DNA from: Symbiodinium natans
Lineage: Eukaryota; Sar; Dinophyceae; Suessiales; Symbiodiniaceae
DNA length: 20,000 nt
NCBI GenBank assembly: GCA_905221605.1
Contig: CAJNDS010002377.1
Span: 60,001 to 80,000, forward strand
Direction of reading: 5' to 3'
Shown here: positions 1 through 9,333 of the stretch, one piece after another
Position numbering within the stretch: position 1 is the stretch's first letter
Layout of the letters: each line of letters opens with the position of its first letter
The notes under the pieces: model-generated
Databases searched by the model: none
What the model saw: only the letters and a program-made list of their open reading frames with translations
What the model was told of the DNA's origin: nothing
Position numbers and translations under genes: made by a program

Positions 1-560
1 TCTAGCCAAGGTGCTTGTGGACCTCGAGGAGCTTCTTTCGGGTCTGTGTCTCCCAGTCGTCACCTCAAGCCAACACGCACAGAAATGGGAAATGCCAAAA
101 TTCCGATCTCTAAATTTCGCTAGTAGTATGATCATATGGGGCAGGATTCGAAGCAAGTAGCCAACTGGAGTAAACATTTGCCTGGATGGAGGAACTCTTG
201 TTGTTCCACGTAACTCCTGGACCACGAATCTCAAGCTCCCAAAATGAGAGCCTGCAGCCGTGAACACTGCTTAACCCTCAATGGCTTCAGCTCCAGCCCT
301 TCCAAGCCACCCCAGCAAAAGAGACGGGGCAATACTCCAACAACGACGCCTCTTTGGTTCCGCTTTGCAGCCCACTATAATCACCGTAGGGCTTTAGGCT
401 TTGGAGGCTTCAACTTCTCTTGAGGTGACAATATATTCGTACACTCTATACTTGACACTGCAGCGTGCTATGCGATACTTTCTATAACAAACCTCTATAA
501 CGAAATACCGTAGTGGTACGGTACTATACTGAAATACACACTACACTATAGCGTACTACA
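1..560. other. No assigned gene; ambiguous open frame at the window edge
   Basis: No recognisable gene. The first 160 bases are open on the plus strand (frame from base 2, stop at 158-160, about 52 codons, containing LAKVLVDLEELLSG). The antisense is equally protein-like: it ends in KKLLEVHKHLG with a stop at bases 2-4, preceded by an AG that could be a splice acceptor. Either could be the edge of a real exon; the sequence does not decide the strand. Bases 161-560 show no repeat or coding signal I can support. Confidence 0.25.
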
Positions 561-1110
561 AACCACCCGACATGGGCTTCTGGCCTTGCGCTCTCGGCCT
601 TGGCCACACAAAAAAAACCCTCCGAGGCGCTCAGGGCCAGGAGGTGCGCCACCCGAGCCATTTCCCGGTCCCGAAGATACCTCCAAGGGTAGATGTACAT
701 CCCCCTAAACCCGAAACCCTCAACCCTCAACTCAACCCCACACTCCAATTCACTCCAAGCCCCAGGATCGCTTGAGGCTTGGGAGCTTGGGTAAGCTGGG
801 CGACTCAGGCTATGCAGTGGAGTTGGTGCTCCTTGAAGCACTATCTTTGATGTCCGATTTCTAGAAATAAGGTACAGAACAGGTTGATCACACATATATA
901 TATATAGACACACATATACATAAAGCTTATGAAATTGCTCGTCTGCAATGCCGTAATTTAGCGTGATATTATACGGTGCACCAAAGTAACACGGTCCGAA
1001 AAGGGATGATGACGAATCAGCTAGGGCACTGCTTGAAAACGTCCATGCGCTCCTGCACACGACACAAAGGGCTTCGGAATCAAGCTTTCAAGGTTTAGGG
1101 GTCTTCCAGT
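561..1110. other. Gene-poor stretch with a short TA/CA microsatellite
   Basis: No convincing gene. A CA/TA dinucleotide tract lies at about 890-922. CCCTAAA-like heptamers occur near 700-735 and a GGTTTAGGGG match near 1092. A 178-codon minus-strand frame spans 524-1060 but crosses the dinucleotide tract and the telomere-like patch, and has no recognisable motif, so I do not call it. Confidence 0.4.
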
Positions 1111-1111
1111 T

Positions 1112-1136
1112 CAGGCGCCTGCGGTATGGGCGCCTG
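1112..1136. repeat. Perfect 8-bp hairpin
   Basis: CAGGCGCC at 1112-1119 and GGCGCCTG at 1129-1136 form a perfect GC-rich stem around a 9-nt loop. No T-run follows and no gene flanks it, so no terminator role is inferred. Confidence 0.35.
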
Positions 1137-1390
1137 TTGTATGTCTTAGAAAGGTGCAAATCTCGAATTCAGGAGCGCGTTCCTACTTATGAGGGAGGCG
1201 CAAAAGAACAAAAAACCCTACTGCTTGTGAGAGAGTACAATGCCGAGCCAGAAAGCAAGCGTGCGACATCTTGTGGTGTAGGGTGGCCCCGCTATCATGC
1301 GTCATGTACGGAATCTCAGTGCGCTGCGCAGGAAAGCTAGCGATGCACCGTATGCCCGTATGATCGGGAAACAAGAATCAGGGGCAACCA

Positions 1391-1584
1391 CTCACTTGTG
1401 ACTACCAAAATTGCTCACTTGGGACTGTCATTTTGGGGTCACTTGTGACTATACATTTCTCTCACGGATGATTGCTTTTTGTTGTCGACTCACATACAAC
1501 TATAAACTGCAGAAAACGTAGCTCCCGCTCACCTGCGTCTTTTTGGAACTAAGTGATTTGCTTGTGACTTCTTCGTAGTCACAA
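1391..1584. repeat. TGTGACT short-repeat cluster with hairpin
   Basis: TCACTTGTGACTA occurs twice (near 1393 and 1439) with a diverged copy between them (TCACTTGGGACT). At 1562-1584 the same core makes a perfect hairpin: TTGTGACT, a 7-nt loop, AGTCACAA. The cluster looks like a small decayed repeat rather than a gene. Confidence 0.45.
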
Positions 1585-1649
1585 ATGAGTCTGGATTTTG
1601 GGGAGAACAGCAGGGTGGAAAGGCGGTGGGAGGCCGGGGGCGCGTGTCG

Positions 1650-2275
1650 TGTTCCACTTGTGCCCAACAGCAATGGGGGCGGGGGATGGGTTGATGGTAG
1701 CGTGTTCTTGATGATAGCGTCTTTGACTTGCTGCCCAACAACTGGGGGGGGGGGAGGGGGTGCTGAGCAACAAAGGGGGGGGGGAGCGGGGGGAAGCATG
1801 GCAAGAAATACGATTTGTTGCGTGTGATTTGCTATTTGCTAGTGTTTAGGTGAGGTGTGGCAAGATGTACGAGTTGTTGCGATTTGTTGCCTGTGATTTG
1901 CTAGTATTTTGGCGAGGCATGGCAAGAGGTACGATTTGTTGCGTGGTATCGAAAAGCACGGCAAGATGCGCGATGCTTGGCCTGTGATTTGCTGTGTGAG
2001 GCATGGATAGCGTGCTCAACTTGCTGCCCAACAAGAACGGCCGGGGGGGGGGGGGGGGGTTGATGATAGCGTGTTTCACTTGCTGCTCAACAATGTTCCA
2101 CTTCCTGCCCAACAACAGGGGGGGGGGTTTGCATTCCACTTGGTGCCCAACAACGGGGGGCGGGGCCTGATGATAGCGTGTTCAGGAGGGGGGGGGGGGG
2201 GGGGGGTGGCCAGCGTTGACGGAGGCTGGTGGCGGGGGGGGGGGGGGGGGGGGGGATCAGCGTGTTCCACTTGCT
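1650..2275 (+). repeat. Degenerate tandem repeat carrying long G-runs
   Basis: The core CTTGCTGCCCAACAA recurs, with changes, at about 1657, 1726, 2019, 2079, 2101, 2140 and 2269. Most copies are preceded by a GATGATAGCGTGTT-like segment and followed by a run of G. G-runs of about 9 to 20 lie at 1744-1790, 2043-2059, 2118-2127, 2187-2206 and 2235-2254. All the G's are on the plus strand, so the plus strand is quadruplex-prone. Short frames here translate to poly-Gly or poly-Pro and are not genes. Confidence 0.75.
1800..2000 (+). repeat. Degenerate ~60-bp tandem repeat
   Basis: Units start with GGCAAGA at 1800, 1859, 1921 and 1960 (spacings 59, 62 and 39). They carry GTACGATTTGTTGCGTG and TGTGATTTGCTAGT in order, followed by GGCGAGGCATGG-like sequence. 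The array is embedded inside the G-run repeat, so one repeat family interrupts the other. No coding potential is seen. Confidence 0.6.
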
Positions 2276-2329
2276 GCCCAACGTGCTTGATAGTAGTGCG
2301 TTCTACTTGCTTGCTTGCGACGGAGCTTT

Positions 2330-2990
2330 CAGGTTTGGGGCTTTGGGGTTATTAATCGCACGGAGAAGAGAGCCCGGGAACAGACCCCAAGAAAGGAGTA
2401 AACAACAAAGGAAAAAGAGAACAAGAGCAACAACGACGACAATAACGATAAACGTGCTAGCAAAACGCTGTGACTGACGATGTTTGTACCTGTGCGTGCA
2501 AAAGTCACAAGGGAAGATGCAGTGGCAGCCACATGCAGCCACATGCACATGAAAAAATAAGTCACACGCGAGTAGAGATCCCTTAAGATTTCAGCCTATT
2601 CTTAACTAACTAGAACATACGACACGTGAAACTACACAACATTGCTCTATGCCGTACACTCTAATGTTTGCATATACTGTAAGACACTTGTCTGACAGTC
2701 TGTATACCCGTATATACCCGTCATGCTATACCACGTTCCATCTACCCTGTACTGCATCGTTCTCTTATGAACATATTTCACATCATGGTGCCTCCTTGCC
2801 CATTGGCCGCATTCTGGATGCCGAGCTGTCCTGATGGCCCAGACCGCTAGCTTTCAGGGTATGGGAGGTGGCAGTTGAAATTCAAGGACGGGGAGGCGGA
2901 GGGGCAGAGGACTTCGCCTTTCTTTCGAAGCATACGCTGATGTGGTCTCACGATAGTCGCCAGGGATGAGGTGCTTGCGGCGAAATAGAT
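2330..2990. other. No gene recognised
   Basis: A purine-rich low-complexity stretch lies at about 2390-2455, with small direct repeats such as GCAGCCACAT twice at 2523-2545 and TATACCCG twice near 2703-2720. The few open frames of 60-80 codons have no motif and low-complexity composition. Nothing else is supported. Confidence 0.4.
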
Positions 2991-3026
2991 GGTAAGAGTC
3001 TTTGTTGCAAAGGAAAGATGCTCAAG

Positions 3027-3374
3027 CTACCTGTGCACCCGATCCAGCTGCCAAACTGGCACCTTATCAGCAGCTGCCTTAAGCTGTCTCTTCAGCTTCC
3101 TTTCCGTTTCAGCCGCGTCCCTCTTTATGCTCTCCATGTCTCTTCTTCTCAGTGGACAGGTCGTCCCTTTCCCGAACTGCAGTCGTGCTCATCATCTTTT
3201 CTTGCTGTGTATCCGCGGTGACGTTAGTCTGCATGTCCTTCATCTCCTTCTGTCTGGCTACCCCGTCTTTTCTCGCTGTGTATCCGCGGTGAAGTTAGTC
3301 TGCATGTCCTTCATCTCCTCCTGTCTGGCTACCCCGACTATGGTACCCTGTTCCTCCGTGCGCACTGCGGCGGC
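3027..3374 (-). pseudogene. Coiled-coil-like coding remnant broken by a 71-bp duplication
   Basis: Read on the minus strand, three overlapping frames give one continuous charged, helix-prone protein. 3374-3258 contains VARQEEMKDMQTNFTADTQR and then a stop. The next frame repeats it as VARQKEMKDMQTNVTADTQQ and continues with TTAVRERDDLSTEKKR to a stop at 3109-3111. A one-base shift continues it as MESIKRDAAETERKLKRQLK, ending at 3027-3029. The repeat comes from a 66-bp block at 3200-3265 copied at 3271-3336 with three mismatches (period 71, not a multiple of three), which breaks the frame. High K/E/R/Q/A/D content without proline suggests a coiled coil. The family is not recognised. It may be a decayed gene, or exons of an intact gene with an assembly slip; GATAAG|GTGCC near 3062 could be a donor. 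The antisense is Ser/Leu/Cys-rich and open, as expected opposite such a protein. Confidence 0.4.
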
Positions 3375-3609
3375 TCAGACATGCAGAGAGCTTAGCATGA
3401 CATGCAACTGTACATGCACATCATGTCACTCATCGGTTTTGCCGACTCTACATCCGTCAAAACTCTTTCAGACATCATCCAGGCAAGCATTATCCAGCAT
3501 CCTGCCCGTCGCTATTCAGTACCTGTGACGACGACGACGACGCCGTCCAGGATGTAGCTGTCCGACCTCCAACATAATCATCGTCATCAATATCATTTAT
3601 TCGTATCCT
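3375..3609. other. Short spacer with (GAC)n tract
   Basis: A (GAC)5 run lies at 3527-3541. No convincing coding signal, though the minus strand is acidic-residue-rich (Asp runs near 3560-3590), as might be expected near a decayed exon. Confidence 0.3.
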
Positions 3610-3864
3610 TCATGTCCACGTCCAGGACGAAGGTATTCGATCATCATCAACATCCATCTCATCATTCGCAGACCTGCTAAGGCAAAACCCGAACATTTTC
3701 CATGCCATTTGTGCAACGTTCCCCTCGCTACCTTTATTCGACGCGCCAAACAGAATGTAACGGGCAAGCAGACCAGGCAGGACCTTCTCCGTGCGAGCCA
3801 GTGGCTTCGGGCGGACGGGCATGACAAGGCGCCTACTTGCTGTTGCGAGCCCTGCTGTGAACAC
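3610..3864 (-). CDS. Possible exon, unknown protein, strand uncertain
   Basis: The minus strand is open for at least 84 codons from a non-ATG start and extends further upstream. It reads like ordinary protein, for example KVLPGLLARYILFGASNKG and later the acidic run NDEMDVDDD. It lies upstream of, and on the same strand as, the coiled-coil-like remnant at 3027-3374, so both could belong to one minus-strand gene. No family or motif is recognised. The plus strand is also open through 3529-3981 and gives a Cys-rich peptide; I prefer the minus strand only because of composition and the neighbour. Confidence 0.2.
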   Translation of the reverse strand: MFTAGLATASRRLVMPVRPKPLARTEKVLPGLLARYILFGASNKGSEGNVAQMAWKMFGFCLSRSANDEMDVDDDRIPSSWTWT

Positions 3865-4021
3865 TTGTTCACACGTACAACCACTCCTGCAGCATGTGCG
3901 GGGTACGGTCTCTTCCTTGCTGCGGGCGTTCTTTTGAAGCTGCGTGTGCGGGCGCGCTTTTTGTTTGTTTGCTGCGGGTGAGGTCGGTCACTCACTCACC
4001 GGGGCGGCCCCCGAACACACA

Positions 4022-4410
4022 CCAAAAACAATGAAACCCTCAAGTCCTAAACCCTGGTTTGCACCATGGACCGTCTTGAACCATCATCGGCACCAGGACC
4101 GTTTAGGGTTTAGGGTTTAGGACTCTTCACAGAAGAGCCGCAAGGCCTAAAACTCCAAAAACACCTAAAATACTAAACCCGAAAACCCTAAAACCGCCGA
4201 ACGCCATGAGCCGAGCGGCGCTGACACCCCGGTGCCGGTGCGAGCTGCGCGATGCGGATCGCCCTTCCTCTTTCACTTTTGTTTGGGACTCAGGGGTTTA
4301 GGGCTTACCCTTCTCCCTAAACCCTAAACCCTAGGGCCTAGCGTTTCAGGGTTTTGGGGAGGTTTGTGGGGGGGGGGGTTGCTGGTGCCCAATCCTGCTT
4401 TCAGGGTTGA
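4022..4410. repeat. Degenerate interstitial telomere-heptamer patch
   Basis: Tandem TTTAGGG (about 2.7 units) lies at 4101-4121, and CCCTAAA (about 2.7 units) at 4315-4334 in the opposite orientation. Many diverged single heptamers occur between and around them. A G11 run is at 4368-4378. This is the plant/alveolate-type telomere motif but far from a pure array, so it is an internal degenerate patch rather than a chromosome end. No gene is visible. Confidence 0.7.
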
Positions 4411-4960
4411 GGTTTTGGTTCTTTTTTTGCGTTGGTAGTTTGCTCGGGTCTTGGGTTAAGGGTCAGTGTAGTGCATTATGAAGCAAACACTACGCTCCTT
4501 CGATTTGTACGACCTTCCCTGCGCACCGACTGATAGAAGACTTTGCGAATAGTGACAGGCGCACAGAGGGGACTGCAAACCCTTACCCTAAACCCTGCTC
4601 TAGAGTGAAGTTTACAGGACTTCCCGCCTCGAGGCAGGAATAGGGGCAGCCGACCTTCGCCTACACCCCATAGGCCGTTCAAGACCCAAATGGTCCAACA
4701 GTTCTCGCCCGAATCCTGGTGCCGACAGCCGAAGTGGAACTCTTACCGGTAGGTCTTTGTTTAGGATTTGGGATTCAGGCACTACGTCAATGACCCAAGA
4801 ATTCCAACTTCCGCTCTTACCTGACGATTCAGCCTCAACCATCGTTCTGGAGTACTCTACTGAAACATACTGCAGCGGACTACAGCGTACTAGAACAACT
4901 ACTACAGTAAGTCCTCTAGGTCCTAAACCTAAAGGTAAAGCGTAGTACAGCATTTCGCAG
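4411..4960. other. No gene recognised; conflicting weak open frames
   Basis: Both strands have weak frames: minus 4612-4989, 125 codons, and plus 4757-4945, 62 codons. They overlap antisense and neither has a motif. The plus frame passes ACAGTAAGT at about 4903, which resembles a splice donor. CCCTAAA-like matches at 4574-4590 and 4918-4935 interrupt the region. I do not assign a gene. Confidence 0.3.
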
Positions 4961-5064
4961 CCTTTTGTGTTCTCGAAGTTCGGGGTCAAGTCTTGTTGAA
5001 GTTCAGGCTTGCCCTTTGCGTTCTCGAAGTTCGGGGCTAAGTCTTGCTCAAAGCTCAGGCTTGC
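4961..5064 (+). repeat. 52-bp tandem duplication
   Basis: Two adjacent copies of about 52 bp, at 4961-5012 and 5013-5064. They share TTCTCGAAGTTCGGGG and CTCAGGCTTGCC or TTCAGGCTTGCC, with several substitutions. The period is not a multiple of three. Confidence 0.7.
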
Positions 5065-5411
5065 CTGTCGCTACTCTACTACATACTCTGTGTAGACTAT
5101 TCTACTCATCCGGTGCTGCTCTATTATGTGGTGTTACTCTACTAAGTCTAGTACGACCTGTGCTGTGTTCAGATTGTGTTCCTCTACCAGGATATACTTT
5201 GTGTGTTTTCCCCAAACAGGTGCGTGGTAGTACTGGTAAGAGTAGTGGTAGTATTGGTAGGAATAGGAGTAGAAGGAGTAGCAGTAGAAGCAGCAAAGCA
5301 GTATTGGTACCAGAAAACAGTGGCAAGCCTTGGGCTGTTCCTTCAGCACATCGGCAACAGGCTCACCTTGTTCGGGCTGGACATCAGCATCAGATTTGGG
5401 GTTTGGGCCCG
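5065..5411. other. GTA/AGT-rich low-complexity stretch
   Basis: CTACTC-type repeats lie at 5083-5150 and a degenerate AGTAGTGGTAGTATTGG-like tract at 5225-5312. This looks like an aged trinucleotide microsatellite, the same motif family as the large arrays at 15.8-17.8 and 19.5 kb. Open frames here are low-complexity and not called. Confidence 0.45.
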
Positions 5412-5819
5412 TTAGGCTTTAGAGCGGTGTAGGGTTTGGGGTTGAAGGACTGGGTCTCCATTCTTTCCTCGCGTCGCTTGCAATCCCATGCTGGCGACCA
5501 GTTCTGTATTCCAATCGGTGGGTGGACTTGAAGAAGCTAACTTTGAATAGCCAGACCATTTAGTCACACGTTCCTGCAAGGCCTCAGCAAGCCAGCCGGA
5601 ACCATTCAAGCTAAGATACAAAATCCGCCTGGAGGAACTTTGAGGCACGGTGCCGTGGGGGCGTGCTAGGTTGATGAGACAAGCCAAGCCAGGAGTGTAG
5701 TGTAGTATAATTTTGGTTCCTACATCCGAAAGAACCCCTATAAACCCTGCACGTCTAGAATTTCTAAACCTCTCAACCAACTCTACACCCCCCGGATTCC
5801 CTAGACCTCCAAATTCCAA
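5412..5819 (-). CDS. Weak minus-strand ORF, unknown
   Basis: A 135-codon minus-strand frame with mixed composition, for example YLSLNGSGWLAEALQERVTK. No domain, signal peptide or membrane segment is visible. Both ends run into CCCTAAA-like degenerate sequence (5420-5450 and 5740-5820), which argues against the frame being intact. It may contain a real exon in its middle (about 5480-5660) or be chance. No supporting neighbour or promoter is seen. Confidence 0.15.
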   Translation of the reverse strand: MEFGGLGNPGGVELVERFRNSRRAGFIGVLSDVGTKIILHYTPGLACLINLARPHGTVPQSSSRRILYLSLNGSGWLAEALQERVTKWSGYSKLASSSPPTDWNTELVASMGLQATRGKNGDPVLQPQTLHRSKA

Positions 5820-6240
5820 CCCCTAAAAAACACATCCAAACCCCAAACCCTTTTTGAACCCGTGCTGAGGCCGAGGCGTGTTACGGGAAAGTGTCTGCAC
5901 TCACGCTCTCCGAGCAGCCGTGTGCAAGCCGCAAGAGCAAACAACTTCCAAAACCCAAAACCCTAAATCCGAAGCCCGGAAACCGTCCGCCTCCGGAGCT
6001 CCGCCGCCGCTCGCACGCCAAGGGCTGCAGCGGAACATTGGAGACCCTTCTCCTCCTGGGCTTAGGTTTTCATGGTTTAGAGTTGAACGCTTTTGGGGGT
6101 TAGGGCTTTCGGGTTTTAAGTTTTCGTTTTGGCTTCGGGTTTTAGGGTTTGTTCTGGGGGCACTAAGGGGCTCCAGGGTTCTAGGTGTTCTAGACGTGTA
6201 CGGTTCAGGATATTCGAGAGATTGAGGGTTTAGGTCCTGG
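5740..6240. repeat. Degenerate telomere-heptamer patch
   Basis: CCCTAAA-orientation matches dominate 5740-5975 (AAACCCT, CCCCTAAA, AACCCTAAATCC). TTTAGGG-orientation matches dominate 6060-6235 (GGTTTTAGGG, GAGGGTTTAGG). The switch of orientation across the patch makes a loose inverted arrangement around about 6000. Frames over the patch are not called. Confidence 0.6.
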
Positions 6241-7236
6241 TAAGTAAAGAATTTCCATGCCCAACCAGAACCGGCCTCCCCACAAAAAAGGCGCTTTGAA
6301 GCTTGTTGTGCTAACCTCCCGAGAGCTTCCTAGGGAGATATAAGGGTAGGGTCCTGATGTAGGGACCTAGACCCGAAACCCTAGACCCTCAGAGGACCCG
6401 AGCTAAGCTCAATTAAGGCCCGGCGTCAAAGGTGTGCCCAGCGTGGACTGCTTGCGGCCGCCTGCTGGGCGTGCCACTCCGAGGGTCCTTCAGGGTGCTG
6501 CCCTCCCCCCGCCCTCTCCCTCACAACCGGATTTGAAGCTCCTTGTCAAGAACCCTTTATACTTGATACCGTGCATATGAGCGGGAGCTGTTCGGAGTGC
6601 TGCTTCCTGCCCGGAATGCTCACCCGCATACTCACGAAGGAATCCATTCTTCCTACTTACATCTTCCCGCAGGTGCGAAGTGCGCCCGCACTCAGCCAAG
6701 TGTTTAGGCTGCTGCCGCGGGGCTGCCGCACCAACATTGCCAGAGGATGGTCCTGAGGCCAAATAAAGTTGGAACCCTAAACCGCAATCAAATTATGTAA
6801 ATTTGCTTGCTCTGACTTTGGACTTGGTCAAACATCTTACATTTTTCATTTTAGGATCCAGAAGAGCGCATGAAGAAAACCGTGTGCTCCGCGCATGCTG
6901 CCGTCAACGGTTTAGGGTTAAGGTAGTATTCGCCGGGAGTTTGTGCTACTTGTACCGTCTTCGCTGAGACCATGGCCCAACATTCTCCCGAGTGACTCAG
7001 AACAAACAACTTGTTCGCACGGGACAGATGTAAATGAACAACCGGGCTCAAAGCTCTTCGCTTCCAATCAATGCCTGACCTACAAACTGCCCGACATGGA
7101 AACAACATTCCTGGTATCCTACACTTGTCGTATACTGTTGGCAAGGCCCGCACTTACCATAAGTTTAGGGGCTTTGGCCTGAGGTGTGGAATTTCGGGTT
7201 TTGGGGGTTAGGCCCCTGCAGAAAACCACGATGCCT
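6241..7236. other. No gene recognised; scattered heptamers
   Basis: About 1 kb with weak frames only: 90 codons minus at 6490-6762 and 100 codons minus at 6851-7153. Neither has a recognisable motif. Heptamer matches occur at 6380, 6773, 6909-6920 and 7162-7212. The minus strand remains open in parts of 7128-7236 downstream of the candidate at 7237-7635, so a further exon cannot be excluded. Confidence 0.3.
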
Positions 7237-7635
7237 TCATCCCCAGCAGCCTGACCAACTAGATGCGTGCGTGTAAATGTAGCCAGAGAAATGTTCCAGG
7301 GGTGCTGTCGGCAAATGCCCTTGCTGCCTGTCTGTAGTGCTTGTACATAATTGATGGATTTGGCTCCAGATGAGCACGGCTGCTAGTTTGCTCGGCACCG
7401 CCACCTCCAGCATTGGCCATTTTTCAGCACGTCCTGCAAGCTGGGTATGACCTAAAGCCCTAGTTTTGACCATGGGCCTCTGGCAGCAGCTGGCCGCTGC
7501 ATTGCAGGGCTTTGCCGGCAATTGCCATGGCCCTTTTCGACTTCCAGCAGCATTGGCTGCGCAGCCAAGCCCAGGCCCAAGTGATGCAGCGCCAGGAAGA
7601 CTAATCAGGCGCTGGGCACAAAGCACACTTGACAA
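7237..7635 (-). CDS. Unknown coding-like sequence, copy A
   Basis: A 132-codon minus-strand frame. Its C-terminal part (about 7412-7306) matches copy B (9288-9154) in the same reading frame: LE..VP.[KR]L, then [YS]Q...LC, then TT.RQ.GH.PT (here TTDRQQGHLPT). Conservation of residues in one frame between diverged copies, despite low nucleotide identity, suggests an ancestral coding sequence. After the PT motif the copies also share WLHLHA..RI, which in copy A lies one frame away, so copy A probably has a frameshift near 7300. The family is not recognised, and no catalytic motif, signal peptide or membrane helix is seen. The N-terminal third is Ala/Gly-rich and less convincing. It may be one exon of a multicopy gene, or a decayed repeat-borne ORF. 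Confidence 0.35.
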   Translation of the reverse strand: MSSVLCAQRLISLPGAASLGPGLGCAANAAGSRKGPWQLPAKPCNAAASCCQRPMVKTRALGHTQLAGRAEKWPMLEVAVPSKLAAVLIWSQIHQLCTSTTDRQQGHLPTAPLEHFSGYIYTHASSWSGCWG

Positions 7636-8682
7636 AAGGATGCGTTGTTCTGCCCATGTCTGAGGATTGGCAGGGCCTCATTTGGACTGCCGTAGAGTCG
7701 GGGGCGCCTGGTGGTACCAGACCCCCAGGACTGACGTCAAGAGGCAGCATGAGGTGGACTTCAACCCATCGGGCTTGGCGGGTCGCAGGCGTGAAGCAGA
7801 GACATCTGGTCACGCTGCTGCGCTGCATAATCAAGGAACCCTAAACCATCAACCGGTGTATGGTGTAGTTGTTTAATAACTTGATATGCTTACATGTATT
7901 AAATTCCAAAAGAAGGTTGCGCATGGGCAGTGTGGAGCTGGAGGGCAACTTGGATGATGTTGGAAAACATGGGGACGTTGGCAGCCTGCCAATGTGAACA
8001 GCTATTAGCTCTTTGCGAGCAGGGAGTGCCAAGTGGCTTATTCACCCCCGATCCCCTATGTCATTCAGCCTGAAAGCACACTGTTGCTACAGGCGAAGTC
8101 AGGTTGTACACTCCCACCCTGCCAGACCAGCTGTGTGGAAGTTGGGCAAAGTCTCAATGCATTTCAAGCTTGAGTTTGGCACAGAGTCAAAGAACTAAGC
8201 TCAAAGGAATGCTGCCATGGGCTTAGAAAGAGATTGCATCACAGCAAAATTGGCGCTGCACTGAGTTCTGACCATCAGGGCTACAGCTTTGGGTAAAGCT
8301 GAGTAATTTAAGCGTTTCGAAAAGGAAGCCTCTGTATGCTCCTTGTTGGTTGGTCAGTTCTCTAATCCCAAACCCTAAACGCTACGAGTACCGTCGAAAC
8401 CCTGGATCTCGGCATGAGCTGGGCCATCATCTCGCGGCCGGCCGCAGCCCCCAATGTGGTGCTTTCAGCCCGCAGTCCCCCTTTAGGAGTTTAGGGCTTA
8501 TAGGGATTAGGGTTCTGTTTCCGCAACCTTGCTGGAAGCTGAACCCGTTGGCTGCAGGCCTTTTGAGGAACGCTGCTCTAAGAACGGAACAGCAGCATGC
8601 AGCAGAACAAAACTGTCGCACAACGCGTGCCCCGAAACTCAGCTCGATAAGGATGCGACGGCCTTTTTTGCATGATGACATA
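7636..8682. other. No gene assigned; fragmentary open frames on both strands
   Basis: Plus frames at 7629-7844 and 8350-8757 and minus frames at 7601-7834 and 7841-8032 overlap without a clear winner. The plus frame at 8350-8757 begins inside a CCCTAAA patch (8367-8380) and crosses another (8483-8515), so it is not trusted as a whole. A minus stretch near 7990-7900 reads FSNIIQVALQLHTAHAQ and could be a coding remnant. No repeat array is visible. Confidence 0.25.
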
Positions 8683-9333
8683 TTATATCACCAAAATACA
8701 GATGGGGCACAACCGCAACCCGAACGGCACCACCGTGCCGAAGCCCAAGTGCGTTGAAGAACACAGGGAAGAACACAGGCTGCGTGGGCCAGCGCCAGTG
8801 AAGAAACTTGTCAAGCTCAGGCTGTGTCCTTGCCCATGGCTTTGGCCGGCCTTGCCTTGGACACCGCTTTCACCTCGCACTTCTTTTTGCGCGACGTAGC
8901 CTCGGGTCGTTCTCGGCCGCGTGCTTGCCAGCAGACACTTCGGGGACCACCGCGTGCCTCCCTCCGCACAGAAGGCCGTCAGCCTCTCCAGAGAGTTTTG
9001 GCAGCTCTTGAAGTAGTTTGAAGTAGTGTGCCGCGGTCCCAGGGTTGCGGGCACCGCCCGGCGCGCGTAACGCCACCTGCCTCGGTTGCCTCGCTCGAAA
9101 TGGCCGACGGCTGAGGGGCGAATTCTGAGTGCATGTAAGTGTAGCCATCAGCTGGTGGGAATGTGTCCTGGCTGCCTGCCAGTAGTCTCTTTAAGTTTCT
9201 CTTGCATGTTTGCGCATAGATGACGGCTTTGATAGCTTGCCTGTAGAGTAGCTGTTTGCCGCAACCTGTGGGGCACTGTGGACTCGAGCAGGCGCAAAAG
9301 GGGCCTGCGTGATTGCACTGGGTTGCAAGTCCG
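8683..9333 (-). pseudogene. Unknown coding-like sequence, copy B, one in-frame stop
   Basis: One minus-strand frame is open from 9333 to 8683 except for a TGA at 9148-9150. The first part (61 codons) contains LLESTVPHRLRQ, LCANMQEKLKETTGRQPGHI and PT, aligning with copy A at 7306-7412. After the TGA the frame continues WLHLHALRI, also shared with copy A, then NSLERLTAFCAEGGTRW. About 216 codons with a single stop is longer than expected by chance in such DNA. Two other minus frames are locally protein-like: LLYRQAIKAVIYAQT near 9255-9210, and a Lys-rich tail KKKCEVKAVSKARPAKAMGK ending near 8826. Frameshifts are therefore possible and the true product is unclear. No known family recognised. 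Confidence 0.35.

Noticed and set aside
2989-3528. 179-codon plus-strand ORF, Ser/Leu/Cys-rich
   Set aside because: Its composition is what the antisense of a Lys/Glu-rich coiled coil gives, and the minus-strand peptides are more protein-like; no motif supports the plus frame.
4101-4334. Chromosome end (true telomere)
   Set aside because: The heptamer runs are under three units, occur in both orientations and are surrounded by other sequence on each side.
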